This document shows positions 55,200 through 63,742 of a stretch of 64,000 nt of DNA, one piece after another. Made by a program: the position numbers and the translations under genes. Source of the stretch: Jannaschia sp. S6380 (GTDB lineage Bacteria > Pseudomonadota > Alphaproteobacteria > Rhodobacterales > Rhodobacteraceae); assembly GCF_023015695.1 (NCBI RefSeq), contig NZ_JALKAS010000001.1, positions 1,860,001 through 1,924,000 on the forward strand, written 5' to 3'. The stretch's first letter is position 1; the number at the start of each line of letters is the position of its first letter. The notes beneath the pieces were generated by a model, which worked only from the letters and a program-made list of their open reading frames with translations, did no database searches and was not told where the DNA came from.

Positions 55200-56351
55200 A
55201 TGATGCTCTTCGCCGGTTTTCTCGGCCTTCTGGCCTCGGGCGCGATGATGGCGTTGCCGATTGTCGAGGCTGACGCCGTCGACGATCTGGACGAGGTCGA
55301 TCACGATGACGCGGAGGATGCCCGGATCGAAGCCGGGCCAATCGATAACGGGGAGGAGGGCGCGGGGACCGAGGGGTCGCTTCTGGACACGGTATCGCGG
55401 GCATCAGCCGGGTCCCCCGAAAGCTCGGAGACGGGTGGCGCGACCGGACCGGATGAACTGTCCGGCCTGTCGGCGACTGATCCAGCACCCCTGCCCGATG
55501 TCACGGTGGAGGCGGAACCCGAGAAGGCCGGGCCCGACGTCATCGCGCCGGAGGACGATCTGTTCCCCCCGCGGGACGCGCTGGGCAGCGAACATGTGAC
55601 CGACCGGATCGAGGGGTCCTGGGCAACCCCGATCCCGATCGACGCCGACGCCATGTTCGGCGGCGGCGATGCGGACATGATCACGGGCGGCGGCGGGAAC
55701 GACCTGATCCTGCCGGACACGGGCGACGACCTAGCCGAAGGCGGGGGCGGACGCGACGTGATCTCTGGCGGCGGGGGCGATGACACGCTGCTTGGGGGGC
55801 AAGGCGACGACGTTCTGCACGGTGATGACGACGACGATCTGCTGCAGGGGCAGGACGGCGATGATCTGCTGTCAGGCGGCGACGGGGACGACCTGTTGGC
55901 CGGCGACGCGGGGAACGACCGTCTCTTCGGCGGCGAAGGACGGGATACGCTCCGGGGCGGCCTCGGCGACGACATCCTGGACGGCACGGTCCTGCAGGAC
56001 GGCACCGACCGCGACGCGGCCGACGAACTGTATGGCGGGGATGGCGATGACACGCTGGCCGGCGGGAAAGGCGACATCCTCGTGGGTGGCGAGGGGCAGG
56101 ACCGGTTCATCTTCGACGCGTCGTCGGGTCCGGCGCTGCCCGATGATGCGTCGCAGGCCCCGTTGATCGCCGATTTCGTGCCTGGGGTCGACATGATCGA
56201 AATCTTCTACGAGGGCGATACGCAGCCCGATCTGCAGTTCCGGGCCAATGGCGACGCGACGGATCTTGTCGTCGATGACATGGTCGTCGCCAAGGTCTCG
56301 GGGACGTCCGACCTGACTGTCCGAGACGTACACCTGATCCGTGCTCCGTAA
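55200..56351 (+). CDS. RTX (hemolysin-type calcium-binding repeat) protein
   Basis: 383 residues. The N-terminus is a single hydrophobic helix ([19 protein letters not shown]), then a long acidic, low-complexity region to about residue 150. From about 150 to 300 there are roughly ten to eleven GGxGxDxLx nonapeptide repeats that bind calcium in a beta-roll. The final 80 residues ([14 protein letters not shown] and after) resemble the capping region of roseobacter RTX proteins. No enzyme domain and no type I secretion genes are present, and the N-terminal helix suggests membrane anchoring rather than release. Confidence 0.85.
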   Translation: MMLFAGFLGLLASGAMMALPIVEADAVDDLDEVDHDDAEDARIEAGPIDNGEEGAGTEGSLLDTVSRASAGSPESSETGGATGPDELSGLSATDPAPLPDVTVEAEPEKAGPDVIAPEDDLFPPRDALGSEHVTDRIEGSWATPIPIDADAMFGGGDADMITGGGGNDLILPDTGDDLAEGGGGRDVISGGGGDDTLLGGQGDDVLHGDDDDDLLQGQDGDDLLSGGDGDDLLAGDAGNDRLFGGEGRDTLRGGLGDDILDGTVLQDGTDRDAADELYGGDGDDTLAGGKGDILVGGEGQDRFIFDASSGPALPDDASQAPLIADFVPGVDMIEIFYEGDTQPDLQFRANGDATDLVVDDMVVAKVSGTSDLTVRDVHLIRAP

Positions 56352-56557
56352 TCGGACGTCTTGTCCGGGATTGACCCATCGGGGCCAACCCGCATCACGG
56401 GTCACCGCCCTTGTGTCTCTCGTGTCAGGCGTTTCGCAACCTACCAACCTGACCGGATCCTTCGTCCGACACCCGGCCGTCCGCAATCGTGCGATTTCCG
56501 TCAGGGATCATCCGGGGCGCGCAGGCCTATGCGAACGGCACGTATCACCCGCTGTCG

Positions 56558-56574
56558 GAACGCCTCCGGCGTTC
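56558..56574 (-). terminator. Short hairpin after the dehalogenase-like gene
   Basis: GAACGCC and GGCGTTC form a perfect seven-base-pair stem with a three-base loop, two bases past the stop of the fluoroacetate-dehalogenase-like gene. No T-run follows on the minus strand, so it is a weak terminator candidate at the 3' end of that operon. Confidence 0.4.
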
Positions 56575-56576
56575 GG

Positions 56577-57464
56577 CTATTCTTCCAGCTCGAAGAACTC
56601 CGCCAGGGCGGCGCCGACCTGATCCGGGGCTTCCTCCATTGCAAAATGACCAGATTCGACGGATCGATCCGTCACGCCATACGCCCAATCCCGCCAAACC
56701 GCTGCCGGATCGCCGGTGGAGGCGGGAAAGCCATGACGTGCCCAGACAAAAAGCATGGGCGCCGCAATCCGGCGCGCCGCGGCGCGATCGGCTGCATCGA
56801 GTTCCCGATCGCTATGATACCCGGCACGGTAATCCGCGCACATCGCCGTCAGTCGCGCCGGATCGGCCGCCTGCTGCCGATAGCTATCGAGCGCGTCCGT
56901 CGCGAATACATCGAGCGACTTTGTTTTCGTCCACGTCCGCAGGGTCCAGTCGATCCAAGCTTGCGCATCCCCGGCGATCAACCGCTCCGGCATCGGCGCC
57001 GGCTGGGCGAGGAAGTTCCAGTGATAAGCCGCCTGCGCCAGATCCGCCGTCCAAGCCTCCCAAAAGGAGACGGTCGGGATGACCTCCAGTATTGCCAGTC
57101 GACGCAGCCGTTCGGGGTGATCCAGCGCGAACCGATAGGCCACACGGGCCCCTCGATCATGGCCGGCAATGTCCACCCGGTCCAAGTCCAGCGCGTCGAG
57201 CACCGCCACGATGTCCCGTGCCATGCGGCGCTTGGAATAGGTCTCGTGCCCGGCATCGTCCGCCGGCGCGTCGCTGTCGCCATAGCCCCGCAGGTCGGGA
57301 AGGATGCAGCGATGCCGCGCGGTCAGCATCGGCAGGACCGGTCGCCAGCACCGGTGATTCTGCGGAAATCCGTGCAGCAGCAGGAGCGGCGACCCCTCCC
57401 CGGCCTCGTGCACGGCGATCCGCGTGCCGTCATCCGTCGTGACGTCATGCCGCTTCAACTGCAT
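56577..57464 (-). CDS. Haloacetate (fluoroacetate) dehalogenase-like alpha/beta hydrolase
   Basis: 295-residue hydrolase of the DehH1/FAcD group. Aligning by eye with the Rhodopseudomonas FAcD (RPA1163), nucleophile Asp103 lies in GHDRGAR, carboxylate-binding Arg104 and Arg107 follow, the halide pocket His148, Trp149 and Tyr212 is complete (AYHWNFL, DYRAG), and catalytic His273 is in SGHF. The acid residue is Glu127 instead of Asp. This supports carbon-halogen hydrolysis of haloacetates, though relatives with epoxide or other activity exist. It overlaps the DUF1643 gene by ten bases. Confidence 0.8.
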   Translation of the reverse strand: MQLKRHDVTTDDGTRIAVHEAGEGSPLLLLHGFPQNHRCWRPVLPMLTARHRCILPDLRGYGDSDAPADDAGHETYSKRRMARDIVAVLDALDLDRVDIAGHDRGARVAYRFALDHPERLRRLAILEVIPTVSFWEAWTADLAQAAYHWNFLAQPAPMPERLIAGDAQAWIDWTLRTWTKTKSLDVFATDALDSYRQQAADPARLTAMCADYRAGYHSDRELDAADRAAARRIAAPMLFVWARHGFPASTGDPAAVWRDWAYGVTDRSVESGHFAMEEAPDQVGAALAEFFELEE

Positions 57465-57976
57465 GGCGACGCCCACCGTGCCGGCTGCACGGCATAGCCG
57501 ATATAGAGAGGATGCTTGGGATGCCCGTCCTTCGACAAGCCCAGCGTATCGAGCGGCCGACCCGTCCCGCGCAGCAGGCGTTCCACCTGGGCACCGCGAT
57601 CGAGATACGCGCCATGCGTGCCCCAGGCGCAGACGACGCGATCCGCCCAGAGCGCGGCCTCGCGGATCGCAGCATCGTTCGCGGGGCCCCCGACCGGGTC
57701 CGAACAGGCGCGCATGTCGCGGGGATCGGTGGCGCGATATGCGAAGATGTTGGTCACGCGGAACGCGCCGAAGCCCAGCGTGCGCGCCCGTCGTTCGCAG
57801 CGCTCGACCGTCGGGTCGTTGGCCAGTTCGGTCGCGGTGGACGGGTTCAGCATCACGAAGTTGATCCGGCCGCCATCCGCGTCCCACACCCGCAAGAGGT
57901 CGAAACGATAGCGTTCGTCGTCCGAATACACCGCCGTGGAGAGGGTGCCGTCGCGGCTATGTGTCCGGGTGATCAT
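57455..57976 (-). CDS. DUF1643 family protein
   Basis: 173 residues. The core FVMLNPSTATELANDPTVERCERRAR, VTNIFAYRATDP and VCAWGTHG are the DUF1643 signature. This family occurs in bacteria and phages and has no proven function; the conserved Asn, Asp and Cys/Trp residues suggest an enzyme. ATG 57976 is chosen for a normal N-terminus. It lies just upstream of the dehalogenase-like gene and overlaps it. Confidence 0.84.
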   Translation of the reverse strand: MITRTHSRDGTLSTAVYSDDERYRFDLLRVWDADGGRINFVMLNPSTATELANDPTVERCERRARTLGFGAFRVTNIFAYRATDPRDMRACSDPVGGPANDAAIREAALWADRVVCAWGTHGAYLDRGAQVERLLRGTGRPLDTLGLSKDGHPKHPLYIGYAVQPARWASPCS

Positions 57977-58022
57977 GGTCCGGGTGATGCCAGCCCCGCC
58001 CGGGGGCTGGCAAGGTGGCAAA

Positions 58023-58514
58023 TCAGGCCGCTGTCGGCAGATGCACGGGCCGCGGCAGGCGCGCCTCGATCACCGCGGCGGCGACGAGGGCATAGAGGAT
58101 GTGCCCCCAGAGCGCGACCCAGGTGATGCCGGAGAACGCCAGGAACGGCGGGTTGCCCGCCACGAGCGAAGCCATGACGTAGAGAGCGAATATCCAGAGG
58201 ACGACGCCATAGGTCGTGGCGACCACGCTCCAATGCAGCGCGGGCAGCACCCGATCCGCGATCGGACGGGCCACCAGAAGGTAGCCCAACGGGTAGGCCA
58301 ACAGACCGGTCAGGGCATGCAGCGTGTGCGCGGCGCCGTTCGGGACAGTGCCGAAGACCTTGGACAGCGTCTGCTGCGCGAGGCCCACAGGGGCGAGCTT
58401 GGCGAAACCCGCAAGAGGCGAGAGCCCCTGACCGAAGAGGTCGAAGGCGACCGTGGCCAGAGCACCGGCGACGAGCACGGTCCAGGCGGTCGACGGATTG
58501 AGAAGGCGAGACAT
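58023..58514 (-). CDS. Integral membrane protein of unknown function
   Basis: 163 residues with four to five hydrophobic helices (AWTVLVAGALATVAFDLFG; ALTGLLAYPLGYLLVARP; VVATTYGVVLWIFALYVMA; ITWVALWGHILYALVAAAV). His and polar residues within the helices (HTLHALTG, WGHI) could bind a ligand. No named family is certain; it has the look of YagU/DUF1440-like proteins. ATG 58514 has GGAAA upstream. It is 46 bases before the DUF1643 gene. Confidence 0.65.
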   Translation of the reverse strand: MSRLLNPSTAWTVLVAGALATVAFDLFGQGLSPLAGFAKLAPVGLAQQTLSKVFGTVPNGAAHTLHALTGLLAYPLGYLLVARPIADRVLPALHWSVVATTYGVVLWIFALYVMASLVAGNPPFLAFSGITWVALWGHILYALVAAAVIEARLPRPVHLPTAA

Positions 58515-58701
58515 GCGATTTTCCTTTCGGCTTGCGGGGCAAGGCCGCCGCGTTTGCGTTGCCGAAAGGCCTATCCCGAAGGGTGGGCCCCATGGCACCC
58601 GCCCTCACGTCATGGTCACCGGACGCGACGGTGGGGATATGATTTTCGTGATCGACCGTAACAATCGGGGTCATGAGGACGGTACGGGCGCGCCTGTTGT
58701 T

Positions 58702-59601
58702 TCAGCCCGCGAACACCCGGCTGGGTTGCAGCAGGCCCGCGCGGTAGGTGCCAACCGCAACCGCACGGCCATCCAGAATTGCGGCGCAGATCTGCCCCTC
58801 TTCGGCGCCGAGTTGCACCGCGGCCGGGTTGCCATGCCGCAGGCGGACGGCCGCGACCGCGTCCACGGGCAGTGCCGGCAAATCATGGAGGCCGAGTTCG
58901 AGCGGTTGCAGCAGCGACAGCAGTTCGGGCGTCCGCGCCAGGTCTTCGATCCGGTCGGGGGCGACGGCCTCCTCGACACGGAACGGCCCCGACCACAGGC
59001 GGCGCAGGCAGACGACATGACCCAGGCAGCCCAGCGCCCGCCCCAGGTCGCGCGCGATCGACCGGACATAGCCGCCCTTGCCGCAGACCATTTCGAACGC
59101 GGCGCCGTCGTCTTCCGCCTCGGTCAGGTCGAACCGTTCGACGCGGAGCGGCCGCGCGGCCAGGTCCATGGCCACGCCGTCCCGCGCCAGGTCGTAGGCC
59201 CGCGCGCCGTCGACCTTGACGGCCGAGACCTGGGGCGGAACCTGCGTGATGTCCCCGCGAAAGGCTTGCAGGGCCGCCTCGATCGCGCCGCGATCGGGTC
59301 GCGCATCGGCGCGCCGCACGACGTCGCCGGCGGCGTCGTCGGTCGTCGTCTCGGCGCCCCAGGCCACGCGGAACCGATAGCATTTCATGGCATCCGTGAC
59401 ATAGGGCACGGTCTTCGTCGCCTCGCCCAGCGCCACGGCGAGCACGCCGGTCGCGTCCGGGTCCAGCGTTCCGGCATGTCCGGCCTTCTGCGCATTCAGC
59501 GCCCAGCGGACCTTGCCCACCAGCGCGGTGGAGGTGACGCCCGCAGGCTTGTCGACGATCATCCAACCATCGACGGGATTGCCCCGCTTGCGCCGTGCCA
59601 T
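58702..59601 (-). CDS. truB: tRNA pseudouridine(55) synthase TruB
   Basis: 299-residue enzyme that makes pseudouridine 55 in the T loop of tRNAs. The catalytic Asp is in [14 protein letters not shown], and [16 protein letters not shown] and [12 protein letters not shown] are TruB blocks. The C-terminal PUA-like region is short but present. ATG 59601 shares one base with the stop of the preceding glycosidase gene. In the usual order rbfA-truB, one gene is inserted here. Confidence 0.94.
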   Translation of the reverse strand: MARRKRGNPVDGWMIVDKPAGVTSTALVGKVRWALNAQKAGHAGTLDPDATGVLAVALGEATKTVPYVTDAMKCYRFRVAWGAETTTDDAAGDVVRRADARPDRGAIEAALQAFRGDITQVPPQVSAVKVDGARAYDLARDGVAMDLAARPLRVERFDLTEAEDDGAAFEMVCGKGGYVRSIARDLGRALGCLGHVVCLRRLWSGPFRVEEAVAPDRIEDLARTPELLSLLQPLELGLHDLPALPVDAVAAVRLRHGNPAAVQLGAEEGQICAAILDGRAVAVGTYRAGLLQPSRVFAG

Positions 59602-60317
59602 CAGCCGCGCCCCGTCACATAGAGGATCGGCCCCATCGCGCGGCCCGGATCGGACCGCCCCTGCGCCGGCGCATGCAGGCGCGAGACCGTGCCGTCGAGG
59701 AACAGCGCATCGCGGACGTCCAGCACGTCGCGGAACAGGGTCGCCATCTCGTGAAAGGTCACCGCCCCTTCGGAGATCACGAAATGCACGGTCCGCCCGT
59801 CCGGCGTGGCTCCCACGGCGTTGCGCCGTTTGAACGACATGCTGTCGGGCAGGAAGCGCGGGTGCAGCCGGCCGTCGATTACCAGCATCGGGCCGGACTG
59901 CGTCGCATGGCGGCAAGCGGGCGGTTCGTCCGCGAAGGCACGGCTTTCGATGACGTCCGCGCGGTCGTCACGGATGCAGAACACGCCGTTCGGCAACAGG
60001 CCGAAATTGCCCGGACCTTCCCGTATGACGATCCGTTTGGATTGCTTGCCGTCCTCGACATAGAGACCGACGGGCCGGCGGTCCTGATGGTACATTCCGC
60101 CGTTCATGGCGAAGTGGATGGGTGCGTCGACCTTTGCCTGGAGCGCGTCGAACTCACCGAGCGGCAGGCCATCGACGCCGTTCAGCCGCAGCCCGATTTC
60201 CTGCCTTGCCAGATCGGCGGTGCAGACGGTGAACGTGCGCCCGCGGTGGTCGACGGACTCGCAGGCGTCGGCCAGGCCGGTCAGTGCCAGCAGGCAGGCG
60301 AGCGCCCGCAGGATCAT
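59601..60317 (-). CDS. Phosphodiester glycosidase (NAGPA-like, DUF2233) exported protein
   Basis: 238 residues. A signal peptide ([20 protein letters not shown]) precedes the NAGPA domain, with [38 protein letters not shown] and [12 protein letters not shown] as the conserved blocks. The family cleaves phosphodiester-linked sugars; bacterial substrates are mostly unknown. It sits between rbfA (overlap of four bases) and truB (overlap of one base), so it is cotranscribed with translation genes without an evident link. Confidence 0.83.
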   Translation of the reverse strand: MILRALACLLALTGLADACESVDHRGRTFTVCTADLARQEIGLRLNGVDGLPLGEFDALQAKVDAPIHFAMNGGMYHQDRRPVGLYVEDGKQSKRIVIREGPGNFGLLPNGVFCIRDDRADVIESRAFADEPPACRHATQSGPMLVIDGRLHPRFLPDSMSFKRRNAVGATPDGRTVHFVISEGAVTFHEMATLFRDVLDVRDALFLDGTVSRLHAPAQGRSDPGRAMGPILYVTGRG

Positions 60318-60754
60318 TGCCCGCCATCCCCGCGCCCGTCATCGGCGTCGGACCCTCCGTCGGCGCGGATGTCGCGCTGCACCTTCGCGTCCGCGAACAT
60401 CCGGCGCGTGTCATCCATCCGGTCGAAGGTCTCGTCGATGCGGAACCGAAGGTCGGGCGCGAATTTCAGCGTCATCTCCTTCGAGATCGCGCGCCGTAAT
60501 TCGCCCTTGTTGCGCTTGAGCGCCGCGATCGCCGCCTCGCGGTCCTTGCCGCCCAGCGGCAGGACCCAGGCCGTGGCGATCTTCAGGTCGGGGCTGGCGG
60601 TGACCTCGCCGACCGTGATCGACATGCGCTGAAGTTCCGGGTCGTGGATGTCGCCCCGCGCCAGCACGTCCGAGAGGGTGCGCCGGATCAGCTCTCCGAC
60701 GCGCAGCTGGCGCTGCGACGGGCCGCGGTCGTGGTCATTGCGGGATCGTGCCAT
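60314..60754 (-). CDS. rbfA: 30S ribosome-binding factor A
   Basis: 146-residue KH-like protein for late 30S maturation. [29 protein letters not shown] at the start and [24 protein letters not shown] are RbfA features; the C-terminal tail is acidic and disordered. ATG 60754 is preceded by CAGGAG. First gene of the rbfA-glycosidase-truB operon, divergent from dapB. infB and nusA, which usually lie upstream, are not here. Confidence 0.94.
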   Translation of the reverse strand: MARSRNDHDRGPSQRQLRVGELIRRTLSDVLARGDIHDPELQRMSITVGEVTASPDLKIATAWVLPLGGKDREAAIAALKRNKGELRRAISKEMTLKFAPDLRFRIDETFDRMDDTRRMFADAKVQRDIRADGGSDADDGRGDGGQ

Positions 60755-60862
60755 TGCTCGTCTCCTGTCGGGAAAGGGGCAGATATTCGCGACGGCGCGC
60801 GCCCGCAACCGTTGCATGGACCGCCCCCTTGGACCAAGAGGGGGCCGGTCATGGAGGGCAAG

Positions 60863-61672
60863 ATGCAGACACCGGGTATCGTCGTGATGGGCGGGTCGGG
60901 CCGCATGGGCCGGATGCTGTGCGATCTGATCCAGTCGTCGGAGGCCGCGCACCTCGTCGGCGTGACCGAGGCGCCGGGCCATGACTGGGTCGGGCAGGAT
61001 CTGGGCACGGTGCGCGGCGGGGCGCCCGACGGCGTGCCGGTCACCGACGACCCGATCGAGGTCGTGGCGAAGGCACAGGCGGTCATCGACTTCACCACGC
61101 CCGCGGCGACCGTCGGCATGTCGGAGCTCTGCGCGCAGGCCCGCGCCGTTCACGTGGTCGGCACCACCGGACTTGCCGCGGACGACATCGCCGCGCTGGA
61201 CCGCGCCGCGCGGCATGCGACCGTCGTGCGCGCGGGCAATATGTCGCTGGGGGTGAACCTCCTGACGCAGCTGGTGCGGCAGGTCGCCGGTGCCCTGGAC
61301 GCCGACTACGATATCGAGATCGTCGAGACGCATCACCGGCACAAGGTCGACGCCCCTTCGGGCACCGCGCTGATGCTGGGCGAGGCCGCGGCCGAGGGAC
61401 GGGGCATGCCCCTCGACCAGGTGGCGGATCGCGGGCGCGACGGCATGACCGGACGGCGCGCCCGGGGCGCCATCGGGTTCCACGCCGTCCGGGGCGGCGA
61501 CGTGGTGGGCGATCACGATGTCATTTTCGCCGGCGAGGGCGAGCGCATCGTCCTGCGGCACGCGGCAACCGACCGCAGCGTCTTTGCCCGCGGGGCCCTC
61601 AAGGCGGCGCTCTGGGGCCAGGGCAAGGGACCGGGCGCCTTCGACATGCTGGATGTGTTGGGTTTGCGTTAG
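60863..61672 (+). CDS. dapB: 4-hydroxy-tetrahydrodipicolinate reductase
   Basis: 269-residue enzyme of lysine and diaminopimelate synthesis. The NAD(P)H loop is [14 protein letters not shown], followed by DFTTPAAT, and the substrate-binding motif [15 protein letters not shown] with the catalytic His and Lys. ATG 60863 has GGAGGG eight bases upstream and yields the normal length; ATG 60851 is less well placed. Confidence 0.95.
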   Translation: MQTPGIVVMGGSGRMGRMLCDLIQSSEAAHLVGVTEAPGHDWVGQDLGTVRGGAPDGVPVTDDPIEVVAKAQAVIDFTTPAATVGMSELCAQARAVHVVGTTGLAADDIAALDRAARHATVVRAGNMSLGVNLLTQLVRQVAGALDADYDIEIVETHHRHKVDAPSGTALMLGEAAAEGRGMPLDQVADRGRDGMTGRRARGAIGFHAVRGGDVVGDHDVIFAGEGERIVLRHAATDRSVFARGALKAALWGQGKGPGAFDMLDVLGLR

Positions 61673-61713
61673 GAAAATCGCGCTATGTTCTTCCCGATAA
61701 CGTCGAGGGTTTC

Positions 61714-62052
61714 ATGCGCGCGCTTCTCTTCCTTCTCGTCTTCCCCTACCCCGCCGCGGCGTTCGAGGCCGTGACCTCGCGCGACGCCTTCGTCGCGCTC
61801 ACCGCAGGCAAGCGGCTGATGGGGGATGGCGTTTCGCTGCAGGTCCTGCCCGACGGCCGCATCACGGGTCGCGGCTTCGGATTGCGCGTGTCGGGGACCT
61901 GGGCATGGCGGGACGGGCTGTTCTGTCGAACGCTGGATACGGCGCTGCGCGACTTCCCCCTGAACTGCCAGACCGTCGCGATCCAGGGTGACGTGCTGCG
62001 ATTCCGTGCCGACCGGGGCACGGGCGACGTGGCCGACCTGCGCCTGCGCTAG
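61714..62052 (+). CDS. Small exported protein downstream of dapB
   Basis: 112 residues with a signal peptide (MRALLFLLVFPYPAAAFE). The mature part has VTSRDAFVALTAGKRLMGDGVSLQVLPDGRITGRGFGLRVSGTW and two Cys (FCRTLD, NCQTVA) that could form a disulfide. GAGGG precedes ATG 61714. No function is known to me. The TAG stop interlocks with the TAG of the convergent DUF1674 gene in CTAG. Confidence 0.68.
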   Translation: MRALLFLLVFPYPAAAFEAVTSRDAFVALTAGKRLMGDGVSLQVLPDGRITGRGFGLRVSGTWAWRDGLFCRTLDTALRDFPLNCQTVAIQGDVLRFRADRGTGDVADLRLR

Positions 62053-62339
62053 AAGTCGATCGCCAAGCCCTTCAATTCCCAGTCGCCATAGCGGACCGGC
62101 TCCGGTCCGTCGCGACCGCCCAGTTCGGGCGGCAGGTCGGGGTCGGTTCTGGCGCGGGCTTCCGCTTCCTCCAGCGCGCGGCGGGCAACGTCAGACAGGG
62201 CCGCGCGACGGGCGATTTCCGCCTCGGGCGACAGCGGCGTCAGATCGACCCCGCGTCCACGCGGAGTCGTCGGGCAGGCCGGCGCGTCCTCGGCGGCCGG
62301 CGGCAGGGCGGACGGGTCGACGGTCATGCGATCGGCCAT
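62049..62339 (-). CDS. DUF1674 protein, SDHAF4-like succinate dehydrogenase assembly factor
   Basis: 96 residues. The C-terminal block ELGGRDGPEPVRYGDWELKGLAIDF is the DUF1674 signature, shared with the mitochondrial succinate dehydrogenase assembly factor SDHAF4, which protects flavinylated SdhA. The N-terminal half is Ala- and Glu-rich and unconserved. ATG 62339 is the first good start. Divergent from rsmB, 70 bases apart. Confidence 0.85.
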   Translation of the reverse strand: MADRMTVDPSALPPAAEDAPACPTTPRGRGVDLTPLSPEAEIARRAALSDVARRALEEAEARARTDPDLPPELGGRDGPEPVRYGDWELKGLAIDF

Positions 62340-62409
62340 GGCAGGCTCCTTGCCGGGGGATGGCTTTGGATATACGTCGCGGCAGTTCCAGCGCAAGGAT
62401 CGCCCACCC

Positions 62410-63675
62410 ATGACGGCACATCCCGACAGCCTCTCCGCACGTATCGGCGCGCTCCGCCTGCTGGCGCATGTCCTGCGCGACGGCCGGATGCTGACCGATG
62501 GCGAAAGCGGTCAGACCGGGGCCGATGCGGCGCGCGCGTTGCGTCTGGCCGGGCTCGTCCTGCGGCACATGGGCCGGGCCGATGCCCTCCTGAAGACGCG
62601 GATGCAGCGGCAGCCCGCCGCGCGTATACGGGACATCCTGCGCCTGGCACTGGTGGAGCTGTTCGTGGAAGGCGCCGCGCCGCATGGGGTGGTCAACGAC
62701 GCCGTCGCACTGGCACGCATGTCGCCCCGCACCGCCAAACAGGCCGGGCTGGTGAACGCGGTCCTTCGCGGCCTGGCTGGGGCCGGCCCCGAATGGGCGG
62801 CCCTGCCCCCGCCCGCCCTGCCCGCCTGGCTGCGCAAGCCGTTGGCCAAGGCCTGGGGGCGGGACCGACTGGAGGCGATCGAGGCCGCGCATCTGAACCC
62901 GGCGCCGCTGGACCTGACGCCCAAGTCCGGGGTGTCGGGCGAGGCGTTGGGGGAGCTGGGCGCGACGCGCCTGCCCACCGGATCCCTGCGACTCGAGGGG
63001 GGGCAGGTTTCCGCGCTGCCCGGCTACGCGTCCGGCGACTGGTGGGTGCAGGATGCCGCCGCGGCGGTTCCGGCCCGCCTTTTGGGCGACTTGGCGGGCG
63101 CGGACGTGCTTGACCTCTGCGCCGCGCCGGGCGGCAAGACGATGCAGCTTGCCGCGGCCGGCGCCCGCGTCACCGCACTGGACCTTTCAGCCAAACGCCT
63201 GAAACGGCTGCATGCGAACCTCGAACGGACGGGGTTGGAGGCGACCGTCGTCGAAGCGGACGCGCTGGATTGGCAGCCCGGGGCGCCGTTCGACGCGGTC
63301 CTGCTGGACGCACCCTGCACCGCCACCGGCACGATCCGCCGCCACCCGGACCTGCCGCACCTGCGCGCGGCCCGCGATGTTGAGGCGCTGACAACGCTGC
63401 AGTACCGCCTGCTCGACCGCGCGCTGGGCTTCCTGCGGCCGGGCGGGCGGCTGGTCTTCTGCACCTGCTCGCTCCTGCCGGTCGAAGGGGAGCATCAGGT
63501 CGGTGCCGCCCTGAAGCGCCATCCCGGGCTGACGGCGGAGGCGCTGGACCCCGCCGCCTATGGCCTGCCGCCCGAGGCGACCGGGGCGCATGGCCTGCGC
63601 CTGTTGCCCGATCTCTGGCCCGAGCGGGGCGGCATGGACGGGTTCTACATGGCGGCCCTGCGGAAGCCCGGGTGA
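62410..63675 (+). CDS. rsmB: 16S rRNA (cytosine-C5) methyltransferase, RsmB/NOP family
   Basis: 421-residue enzyme for m5C967 in 16S rRNA by family. An N-terminal NusB-like RNA-binding domain runs to about residue 130 (ARIRDILRLALVELF). The catalytic domain has DLCAAPGGKTMQLA for SAM, LLDAPCTATGTIRRHPD with the TC/PC Cys, and FCTCSLLPVEGEHQ with the nucleophile Cys. Start at ATG 62410. Followed after 67 bases by a heparinase-like gene, a common alphaproteobacterial arrangement. Confidence 0.9.
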   Translation: MTAHPDSLSARIGALRLLAHVLRDGRMLTDGESGQTGADAARALRLAGLVLRHMGRADALLKTRMQRQPAARIRDILRLALVELFVEGAAPHGVVNDAVALARMSPRTAKQAGLVNAVLRGLAGAGPEWAALPPPALPAWLRKPLAKAWGRDRLEAIEAAHLNPAPLDLTPKSGVSGEALGELGATRLPTGSLRLEGGQVSALPGYASGDWWVQDAAAAVPARLLGDLAGADVLDLCAAPGGKTMQLAAAGARVTALDLSAKRLKRLHANLERTGLEATVVEADALDWQPGAPFDAVLLDAPCTATGTIRRHPDLPHLRAARDVEALTTLQYRLLDRALGFLRPGGRLVFCTCSLLPVEGEHQVGAALKRHPGLTAEALDPAAYGLPPEATGAHGLRLLPDLWPERGGMDGFYMAALRKPG

Positions 63676-63742
63676 CAGGGCCGTCCGTGGCGCATATCCT
63701 TCCGGCGGTATGGGCCGGGACAGGTCCACCGGGGGCAGTGGA

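Noticed and set aside
55650..56110. Direct DNA repeats resembling a minisatellite or array
   Set aside because: They are the codon-level reflection of the RTX nonapeptide repeats and not an independent DNA element.
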